NCBI GenBank assembly: GCA_963855995.1
Contig: OY979723.1
Coordinates: 11,856,713 to 11,920,712 of the forward strand
DNA from: Muricea muricata
Taxonomy: Eukaryota > Cnidaria > Anthozoa > Malacalcyonacea > Plexauridae
DNA length: 64,000 nt
Direction of reading: 5' to 3'
In this document: positions 1 through 9,100 of the stretch, one piece after another
Layout: every line of letters begins with the position of its first letter
Numbering within the stretch: position 1 is the stretch's first letter
The notes under the pieces: model-generated
Databases searched by the model: none
The model's input: the letters and a program-made list of their open reading frames with translations, nothing else
Told to the model about the DNA's origin: nothing
Program-made: the position numbers and the translations under genes

Positions 1-185
1 ATAGCAGCTCAATTCAAATTCAAAATAACTTTATAACAATGTCATAGGTTATGAATTCCAAAAGAATAAAATCTAACCAATGAAGTTGTTTTGAAGGTAT
101 TTTAAAATGTAAATATATCCTAGAATGAGCTGTGGTAATTTATTTTGACTTACGCTAGATCCGCCACTGTGCATAACAAGTTTAC

Positions 186-390
186 CTGATTCTTCAAACA
201 GTAATAATGGAAAATAAAACTTGTTCACTGCCTGAAAATTCAAAGACATCGTGAATTCTCTACCACAACATGGTGAAACAGAAAACCAAACAAAAACATA
301 TTGATAGATATATGGTGAAAGTACCTCATGTTTTAGTTCACTGATCTCGGAACAAAGAGCAGAAAATACCATCATGACTTTATTGAAAAC
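186..390 (-). CDS. Possible two exons of an unidentified gene (partial)
   Basis: Two candidate exons on the minus strand, 325-390 and 186-231. The first follows an acceptor ending TTTTTTCAAAG and ends CATGAG|GTACTT. The second follows AATTTTCAG and ends GAATCAG|GTAAAC. Both are open in one compatible frame and read roughly VFNKVMMVFSALCSEISELK, then AVNKFYFPLLLFEES. The peptide is amphipathic and looks like folded protein rather than random translation. I do not recognise the family. The gene would continue past the left edge of the window. The call rests only on splice signals and frame, so it is weak. Confidence 0.3.
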
Positions 391-665
391 CTTTGAAAAA
401 ACACACTGTCAACATGTAGCCGAATGAAGTGCATACTCTACGTAAATGCAACCACAAAGGAGGGAGGTGGTATTCTCGCTTAGGGCTGGGAACTACTGCA
501 GATGCAGCCTTATTGCTGGATCACGGAGCATACTTTAAATGCGGATGGGGCTATGGTGAAGGGTATGACCCCCTCCCTGCCATCGATATAAATTTTTTTG
601 ACGATTCTCTGGCAACGAAATCTAAAGACAACTTTATGTATAAAAATATCTACAGTGGCAGCTGA

Positions 666-1690
666 ACTATATTCTTCAAAAAGCTTGGGAGGGGCTGGAT
701 CACTCTCACACTTGGTTCAAATCACAGAAATGTTTAAACTCTTCTAAGAAACTAAACGAATAGAATCACTAAACTATTCTAAATCCTTCCCGATTCTTTC
801 CATCATTTCCGTCTAAATTCATTTCAAATGTGATGTTAAAATGGATTTGGAGTTTTACGTGCCTGTACGGACACGTGTAAAAACCCCTCAAGAATCATTA
901 TTGTCTATATAACACCGATTACAAATACACGTTTTACCTTATTGTCAGTCTTGATGAGTTCATTTAGTTTTGCTTTCTCATAAGGTAAAACCTGTGTAAA
1001 AGATAACAAAGTACAAGGTAGTGCAAAACCAGAGAAAACAACCAGGGGGGACCAGAAAACGTCATGAAAAACAAAATAAAACTAATTTCGAACATTGACA
1101 TCTCCTATATTTTGATATTCAACTAATTCAAGATAAAACAAGACACAAAACGCGAAGGACGATGTTTCGTATTTATTCCAAAGACATTTTCAAATCAAGT
1201 TAAAACAGAATCATCACACATTAATCACATAAAACAATCAAGGCTTGTCCTCCGGATAAAAGGAGTTATATTGCAATTTGTATAATTTTAGATACCTTAA
1301 GAGGAGCGAATTATTTCCCTATAACTTTACAGACAACGGAAAATATTATCTATCAATTTTAAATTTTTAATATTATTTTTGCTTTTAGCAACATTTTTCA
1401 TTTTTTGCGTATCTATAATGTTTTTGGTACATTTTAGTTGTGAAAAAGCTGGCAAAGCAGACGAAATTAGAGCAGACAGATGCATTTTCAAAATTACGAA
1501 CACAATAGAGGCATAAAATTGCAGAGTTTCACAAGCTATTTACTACATTCGCGCCCGAAGTGTATCATTGTATCAGATATATAACTCTCGTCTTCGGTTC
1601 AAGTTTGTATAATATAGTTATCACAAGGACTATTAGTTTTTTCACTGTAATACAAGCTCATTAAAGACTTAAAGTTAACGTTTACAAGCT
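666..1690. other. Intergenic stretch without recognisable gene
   Basis: AT-rich sequence between the possible exons at the left edge and the 3' flank of the BTB gene. No convincing exon, RNA gene or repeat structure was seen on either strand. Confidence 0.5.
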
Positions 1691-1940
1691 GATCCGACCG
1701 TGAGTAAAAGGTCTGGGACTAGCTACAAAATAGAAATCCATTTTGCTGTTGTTAGTCACTTATATCTTTTGCTTTCCTTTGTGAAACTTGTTGAAACTTA
1801 GTAAATGCCTTTAACAAAGAAAATTATAAATTTACAAACAAAGTAAATTATATTTCGCGAAAAATTTCATAATTTGAAACGAAAAATGGATTTCTATTTG
1901 ACAACTAGTGCCAGTACTTTCCCGTGTTTTCAGATCAACT
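1691..1940 (+). repeat. MITE family A, copy 1 (about 250 bp, long TIRs)
   Basis: One of three copies in this window; the others are at 52569-52822 and 59106-59354. The ends form imperfect terminal inverted repeats of about 54 bp. The innermost part is nearly perfect: AAATAGAAATCCATTTT on the left matches its reverse complement on the right. The outer ends begin GATCTGA or GATCCGA. The interior is AT-rich and non-coding. The right end lies 2-4 bases from the stop codon of the BTB gene on the minus strand, so the element forms the start of that gene's 3' UTR. Confidence 0.85.
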
Positions 1941-1944
1941 GGTA

Positions 1945-3507
1945 TTATAATGGAACTATAGCTACATGCATGTTCAATTTTTTTTTTGGTATTGAAATTG
2001 TCTGGCGAAAAAGTACGCTGGAAGATGCTGGCGCAAATTTATATTGACTCCAGGCAACGTTGTTTTTTGTAACTGTAAATGCAAAATCAAGATGAACTAA
2101 ACTTTCTTTCTTCAAGCTGTTAACATTAAGCTGTAAGCTAATGGAATTATTACTAGAAGTTAGATCCACGCTCATTTTGTAACCACATGCCCAAAATTCC
2201 CCAGAACAATTGTTTATTTTTGTTTCCAGTATATGTCCCTCAAAGTCCTCTTTCTTAAGAACAAACTGGTGCTGATAGACTGTTTCTTCAGGTTTTCTTC
2301 TGAGCACAGGCTTCTGTTCCAATATCTCCTTTTGCTCTGCAGGAATTGCATGATATGTCATTCCACTAAGGTAGAGCTCATTATACTTTGGCATCTTCGA
2401 TGCAATTGGATGATTATTGATTACATTGTACAGATAATCAATCGTAACCAACTGAAAACGCACAACTGCCAGAAGGTCATTGCCCTCTTCTGTTAAATCA
2501 GCAGGATCGACACCATTTACCTCCATCCAATACATCAATGCATGAAACACGGTGTTTTCGGATACGACAGCCAATTCATCACTGCTCAGCAAATACTTCA
2601 GAGATGGTTCTGAAAGGCTGGTGAACTTTTTCGATTGCCAGTTCGCATCTAAAGCACTGAATGAACGGGCGAGGACCGACTGTAAAGTTGCGGCCAAATC
2701 TTCGACGTCATCCATATTATGCTTTACCTTGATCACGTGCATTATCCGTGTACTGATCTCGAACGTCGTGGCATTCGTTTGAAGAACATACTTGCACTTC
2801 TTGAAAACAAATTTCAGGCTGTACTTGTTGGCCAACTCCAACACGGCGAGCAGTTCGTCTACCGTTTTATCATTCAGCACGTCAGCGCGGTATGCGGCTT
2901 CCAGAAGGATGAGGTGCGCATTTTCTTCCGACTCCGACACCTTCACATGCACTACCTCGCTTTTGTTTTCTTTCATACCGCTGGAGTAAAAGAGCGATCG
3001 AAAATATGGACTTTGAATGGAAAGCCAGAAGCCGTGAACAAGTATTTGGTGTTGTCTCAATGGTTCGTCGAACTTTCGATCTGGAAATTCGGCTTTTGTG
3101 TCATCACCCTCAGAGGCTGACAGGCTTTCGATCTCAGCAGTTTTGGATTCTTCCTGTTCGCAGGTTGTCTCAAGAACATCTTCGCCTTCGTTTTCGCTTG
3201 GACTTCCGGGATCTACTTCGTCACGTTCGACTTCATTTTCGTTTTTCAGTTCATTACTTTGAAGCTCTTCGGAGTCATTCAAAGGCTGATTTTCGGACGA
3301 TTCATCGCTACACATTGAGGCAGAAGCCAGTGTTTTGCTGGGTTCAGATTTCGGTGATACATTACTCAGGATGTTGGCACTCTCCCAGCCGTCTTGCATA
3401 ACATCGAATACTAAAATCCTGTCGCTCAGTTCAGGCATGTTGTATTCGGCTGCGGACATCTTTGAGAAATCGAGCAGATCACAAACTTTTAGATCGATAT
3501 CAGACAT
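1945..3507 (-). CDS. BTB/POZ-BACK domain protein, intronless
   Basis: A 520-residue single-exon gene. The N-terminal segment (DRILVFDVMQDGWESANIL, about residues 29-47) resembles the first BTB strand of the POB1-like BTB proteins that are multicopy in cnidarians. A very acidic Ser/Glu-rich stretch follows (about 50-145). The rest of the BTB fold comes next (about 150-250, with HGFWLSIQSPYFRSLF and a KYSLKFVFKKCKYVL helix), then a BACK domain (about 265-365) and a C-terminal beta-rich region of the kind found in this family. BTB-BACK proteins usually act as adaptors for Cullin-3 ubiquitin ligases or as scaffolds; the substrate here is unknown. The acidic insertion inside the BTB module is unusual. 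A MITE sits immediately after the stop codon, so polyadenylation may use element sequence. Confidence 0.85.
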   Translation of the reverse strand: MSDIDLKVCDLLDFSKMSAAEYNMPELSDRILVFDVMQDGWESANILSNVSPKSEPSKTLASASMCSDESSENQPLNDSEELQSNELKNENEVERDEVDPGSPSENEGEDVLETTCEQEESKTAEIESLSASEGDDTKAEFPDRKFDEPLRQHQILVHGFWLSIQSPYFRSLFYSSGMKENKSEVVHVKVSESEENAHLILLEAAYRADVLNDKTVDELLAVLELANKYSLKFVFKKCKYVLQTNATTFEISTRIMHVIKVKHNMDDVEDLAATLQSVLARSFSALDANWQSKKFTSLSEPSLKYLLSSDELAVVSENTVFHALMYWMEVNGVDPADLTEEGNDLLAVVRFQLVTIDYLYNVINNHPIASKMPKYNELYLSGMTYHAIPAEQKEILEQKPVLRRKPEETVYQHQFVLKKEDFEGHILETKINNCSGEFWACGYKMSVDLTSSNNSISLQLNVNSLKKESLVHLDFAFTVTKNNVAWSQYKFAPASSSVLFRQTISIPKKKLNMHVAIVPL

Positions 3508-4576
3508 AGTTTTAGAATTTTACAACAACTCGACACTCCTCAGCAAACTTCGACACTTGCAACGATGTAACATGATCTGATGCGTAGGTCATGCTTCGAT
3601 TACGGCTCGTTTCCGGTACATGCAAATAACATACGCTGTACAGTATGCTTAGAGCGTTGCGTAATCAAGTGCTTTCTTTTAATCCTAGCTCTCTATTCTG
3701 AGCGTGATACCGGCGTTGTTATGTGGTTTTTTGGTAGTTTCGATTCTTTCAAATTCTTTGTATGATATTATAATTCTTTGTAATGCCTTTGCATGTAGCA
3801 CTTTGCATGTAATATTCGGTCTTTGCATGTAGCAACTGCTGACCGGGTTACCTAATCCAATGACGTCACAAGGCAGGAGTCTCGAGAAGGCTAGTAGCTA
3901 GCTTTTCCAAAACTTCGATCAAACTAAAACTTGGTTTACATCATTTTACGGAAGAATTAAGGATATATAGCGATTAATAAGGCAAAAACGTAGCCTTTCC
4001 TCTACCCAGTGCCCAGCCCACACTATCAAAAGGTATAATAACCAAATGCGAAATAGAAGGTGGTAGAGTATACTGAGGTATATATAGGGTATACTGGGGT
4101 TAATATAGAGTATTTTGCCAAGACATTTTGCTAATCAGGTACATTGACAAGCTTGCTTCTATTATAAACGATTTCTTGCCAAATTGCAAGTATATCAAGC
4201 TCTGCTAATGGCATAAAGGGTCATTCACACTTGCAATTTGCTCTGATCTCTAGAGCAATTTTCTCCTCCTGGCAGATGCAAATGAGTGACTTAATGCTAA
4301 ATGGTCTGAGCCTCTGATCTCTCACCTCAACACTTCTAACTATTCCACTCATTCACATCAATCAAAAAGTGAAAATTAGATCAGAAATCTTTAGAAACTT
4401 GTGTAAACAAACCATCAGACAGAAAAAATGGTCATAATGAAGGTCATTGCAATAGACCTTTTTTATGATGACATCAAATGCAGAATCAAGATGTTAGGTT
4501 TGGCTCAGGAAAAGCAAATCAAATATCACTTAACCTTAATTTGTCATCATATGAAAGGTGTATTAAGGGTCTAACC
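3508..4576. other. Intergenic, upstream of the BTB gene
   Basis: No clear gene. The first few hundred bases must hold the BTB gene promoter on the minus strand. A TGACGTCA CRE-like palindrome occurs near 3861. A 48-base stretch at 4221-4268 (minus) has an acceptor CTGCCAG and an in-frame stop, and could be a short last exon of the gene at 5603-5871. This is speculative. Confidence 0.35.
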
Positions 4577-5077
4577 ATAGACAATCAACAGAATGGACTG
4601 GAAACGCAAGCTAAAGTATCAATGTTGCTGACGCGACATCCGTGATACGGCCAGATATGCTATACTTTGGAACCCTGTAACTTCACTTTAAATATACTTC
4701 AGGACTTTCTATTTACATATTTTAAACAAGAACGGCAATCTCTATGGAACTATTGACTTTTAAAATTCTTTATGGATATAACAAAGCTAAAACCCAACGC
4801 TAAATGTTTGCATTCTTTTTGACTGCAGAAATGTCGCTATTGTTGTTGTTGAAAAAGGTTTACGGAAACATTAAATGGAGATTTTCCGCCTTGTTTATCT
4901 CTCTGAAAAGTTTCAAAGTCCATAGTTCCATTCACATTTCTGTTCTTGTTTAAAATATGTAAATACGAAGTCCTGAAATGTATTTAAAGTGAAGTTACAG
5001 GGTTCCAAAGTAAAGCGTATCACGGATGTCGCGTAAACTTTAGCTTGCGTTTCCAGTCCATTCCTTAGATTGTCTAT
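4577..5077 (+). mobile_element. Non-autonomous DNA transposon with long inverted repeats
   Basis: The left arm (from ATAGACAATC at 4577 to about 4765) and the right arm (about 4905 to GATTGTCTAT at 5077) are reverse complements over roughly 170 bp with few differences. Shared words include GGACTGGAAACGCAAGC, GACATCCGTGATACG and GGAACCCTGTAACTTCACTT. The 130-bp centre is non-coding. The architecture is that of a foldback-like or MITE element. I could not identify a clear target-site duplication or superfamily. Confidence 0.8.
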
Positions 5078-5602
5078 CGTCTAGCAAGACATCAAGTCCA
5101 TCCACACTATATAAAGGTATATACTTGCCTTTAAGATATTTGTAGAGCATCACTGATATTAATACCAGTATTTTTTTTGTCTCTATCATGCCTTCGGGGC
5201 CCCCACCAGTCTGGGAACTGGGGCAAACTGCCACCTTTGCCCTCCTCTCTGGGCAGCCCTGCTAGACATTTGTCATATTCAGAAAGTACTAGTCAATGTA
5301 AACGTAAACCCCTGCTAGCCTAACCAGGAACATTGTGTTCTGATTGGTGAATTGGGTCATTAACAAAACAAATGATTTCTAACCCCCGCCCCCATACACA
5401 CACACAAACAGTCCAGGGGTGGGGACCAGAGATTTACATTGACTGGTGCATAATACCGGCTACACGAAAAACTACATTTATTCTGTACATTTATTAATGT
5501 CATTAATTTATATTCACATTTTATTTGAATAATTTTGAATAGTACTAAACTGTAACACAACTTACTAAAACACTAGTATTTAAGCAAGCTTCCATATCTT
5601 AC

Positions 5603-5871
5603 CTGCAGTTGAATCGGATCAAGAGAGAAATCCCAGGATTCGCCAATCCATTCGTCCAGTGCATCTTCAATTCCTTTAAGTTGCGATGCGTACTCTTCCA
5701 AAAATTGACCATATTTTCGCAGTTGTACCTCGCTAACTATCTCTACATGAACACAAATAGAAAGTTGGCATATTGCGTGACTTCTTTCAAGTTTAACAAT
5801 TGCACAAACTTACTTATTGAGCCGTCATTGAAAGCATCAAATGCCCAATTTTGATCCACTTTCGACTCCAT
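5603..5871 (-). CDS. Unidentified small protein, first two exons
   Basis: Exon 1 is 5814-5871 (ATG at 5871, ends ATAA|GTAAGT) and exon 2 is 5603-5742 (acceptor TTCATGTAG, ends CTGCAG|GTAAGA). The phases agree. The joined N-terminus begins [19 protein letters not shown] and continues into a charged, probably coiled-coil helix containing [20 protein letters not shown], followed by a Trp-containing segment. I do not recognise the family. The 3' end is not certain: a candidate terminal exon at 4221-4268 would put the transposon at 4577-5077 inside its last intron. The start codon lies 284 bases from that of REDIC1 on the other strand, so the two genes probably share a bidirectional promoter. Confidence 0.6.
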
Positions 5872-6155
5872 GTTGGAATGATTTTGCTTCCTCTCACTGA
5901 TCTCCAAAACGACGGAGGGACTGGATAGCGCAAATACTTTACAAGCAGTCCAGTTATGCTATAGATCACTGACCAAGATCGAAGATATGCCGATATTTTC
6001 CGAAACACGACCGTGACACTCCAAAATCACTTCGAAACTATGATTTGCTTTGGCGGGAAATTTTTTACAAAATTCAATTTTTTTGTGTTAAAAAATAAAT
6101 ATATATATAGCTATATTTAAGATATGGAAAATATATTGCTATATTTATTTCTGTC
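5872..6155. promoter_or_regulatory. Bidirectional promoter region of REDIC1 and its divergent neighbour
   Basis: A 284-base gap between two divergent start codons. The part proximal to the minus-strand gene is moderately GC-rich; the REDIC1-proximal part is strongly AT-rich with TATATATA-like runs near 6100. Assignment as a shared promoter is inference from the divergent arrangement only. Confidence 0.4.
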
Positions 6156-9100
6156 ATGAATTGGGTAGGTGGAATTAGGTAAGTTCATAGAACTACTTTA
6201 TATATATAAAAAAATATCGCAAGTTATTTTTGTCGCCGTGTTGCTCATAAAATGCTCTAAAAGTGATGCTATTTCCTTTCAACAGGAATAGAGTTAGACT
6301 CAAGCAAGAGAAAAAGCTTCAAAAGGTTACTTTTCATGGCTAATTAATAAACATGTTTACTATAAACCTTAATTTCTAACCTAGTTTATGTTAATACATT
6401 TTCAGCATTAAAAATAAAATACAAACACGAGCCAAAAAAGAGTGGATCCGTCCCTAACGCAAAAATCACTAATCGTAAAATCTTTTTGCAGGAGTTTTTT
6501 GAGCGAAAAAGATTGCAGAAAAAATTGAACATTACAACCTCTGTAAATGTGAGAGAACCCCATGGTAGCAGTGAAGGCAGCCATCAATCCATTAGTCAAG
6601 ATTTGTTAGCGCTTCAAGTTATCATGCAAACCCATGATAAACCATACAAAAGTACGTATTGAAATTTTATCTGTGCCAAAACTTTACAGTTATCATGTAA
6701 TTCCATTGTTTCCTAGCTGTGTTTCTGTTAAACTTAATTGGAATTACGACCACAAACGCGAAAAGAAATAAAGAACGACTACATTTTGTGTGTATTTATT
6801 AAAGCGAACCAAAAATATAAAAACATGTGTTGCCAAAAAAAGGAGCACGTGACCTATACACTGATCTATTATGATATCTGGATAGTTCGATGTTTTCGTT
6901 GACTGATCTATAACTCTGATCTATAATTAAATATTCTTAACACTCCCTCTCGAAAATATGAACTATAACCTTTTAACTAATTTAACATGCGTTTTTAACT
7001 CCCATGAGTCCTCTTAATCTTTGAAATAATGTCTACTAACTATAAATAGGTCTGCTAACATTTGTTCCGTAGGACAATAGTCGAGAATAAGTTCTTTCTT
7101 TGCTACTTTGTCACGGATAAAGTGATATTTAATTTCAATATGTTTCGTTCTTGGATGATACTTTGGATTTCTTGATAATGCTATAGTTCCTTGATTATCT
7201 TCTTTAATCACCGTTGGTTTCTTTTGAACAAAACTTATATCTCCGAGTAACGCTCGTAGCCAAATTGCTTCTTGACTTGCTAACGATGCAGCTACATATT
7301 CTGCTTCAGTTGACGAAAGTGCGACAACACTTTGCTTCTTACTTGCCCAACTGATCACTCCTCCGCATACTGTGAACAAATATCCTGAATGTGATTTACG
7401 ACCATTTGGATTACTTCCCCAATCAGCATCAACATAGCCTTTTAACTCGACATCGGTTTCTTTGTTTCCATCGAATGTGATGCCATAATCGATTGTTCCT
7501 TTGATGTATCGCAGGATACGTTTTGCCGCTTTCCAGTGTTCTTCTCCTGGGTTTGAACAAAATTGATTCACTGTTCCTAACGCTTGTGCAAGGTCAGGTC
7601 TTGTTGCAGTTACCGCGTATGTCAGTCCTCCAATTAAAGCTTGATAGTTCTCTTTATCAATAGGTTCTCCTTCGTTTGGTTGTAACTTCGTGCTTTGATC
7701 AACTGGTGTCGCAGCCGGTTTACAATCTTGCATACCAAACTTCTCTAACAAGTTTTCGAGGTATTGCGCTTGGTGTAATCTCATTCGCTTGTTATCTTTG
7801 TCTCGTTCCACCTGAATCCCTAGGCAGTAATGAACTTCTCCGAGGTCTTTCATCTCAAATCGTTGTCGCAAAGCTGCCTTTTCTCTAAGTAACATACTCT
7901 TGCTGTTACTTGCTGGTATCAAATCATCCACATACAAGGCAATGAGCATAATGTCCTCTCCCTCTCGTTTGATGTAGATACAAGGGTCTGAGCTCGATTT
8001 CGTATAACCTGAATTCTCCAAGAATTCATCGATAGTGTTGAACCAGCATCGTGACGACTGTTTCAGTCCGTAGATACTTTTGTTTAGTTTGCAGACCAAC
8101 TCTTCTTCTCCTTCTTTCACGTATCCTTCAGGTTGAGACATGTATATCTCTTCTTCTAATTTGCCGTTCAAGAATGCTGTAGAAACATCCATTTGATGTA
8201 CTTCTAGGTTCAACTGGTTTGCGATTGCCAACAATGTACGAATTGATGTATACTTTGCCACTGGTGAAAAGGTTTCTTCGTAATCTAAACCGGGCTTTTG
8301 TGAACAGCCTTTCGCCACCAAACGAGCTTTATGTCGTTCTACCGATCCATCTGCTTTGTATTTAACTTTGAATACCCATCTGCAATCTATAGCTTTACGG
8401 CCTTTGGGCAAATTGGTCAATGTCCACGTATTATTCTTGATATGAGCGGAGTACTCGTTGTCCAACGCACGTTTCCACTGTTCGTTATCTGGACCGTTCA
8501 GAGCTTCGTTTACGGTTGTAGGCTCTTCAAAACTGTACTCGCCATCACTACATGCGACATTATTTTCCCACCAATTGCCAGTAATAACTACGCCATGTCT
8601 ATCGGGAGGTTCTCGCTTGCGCGTTGATCGTCGTGGTTGTTGTTGCTGTATAACATCCGTTTCTTCACTGGTACTTTCTTCGTTATCAATGTTATCATGG
8701 TCTTCTTGAGTTGCTTGCGGCATAGGTTCGTTGATCTCTTGTATTTCTTCTTCATTTTCAGAATCACTTGTGTCGAAAACTTGGATCTCTTTCTTCCGTT
8801 GGATAAATTCATCTTCGTCGAATAAAACATCTCTGGATACACATATCTTTCTACTTACGGGATCATATAGTCTATATCCTTTACTTGTAATACTATAACC
8901 AACGAATATGCATTTCTTCGTCTTCGAATCCCATTTCTTTCGATTTTCTTTAGGAACGTGCATATACGCTTTACATCCAAACACCTTGAAATGCGACACG
9001 TCTGGTTTGCTTCCATAAAAACATTCATATGGAGTCATATTGTCCACCGCAACTGTAGGACTTCGATTTCTAATTATAACTGCCGTGCAAACTGCCTCAG

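Noticed and set aside
429-665. 78-codon plus-strand ORF
   Set aside because: No domain and no splice context; composition is unlike coding sequence.
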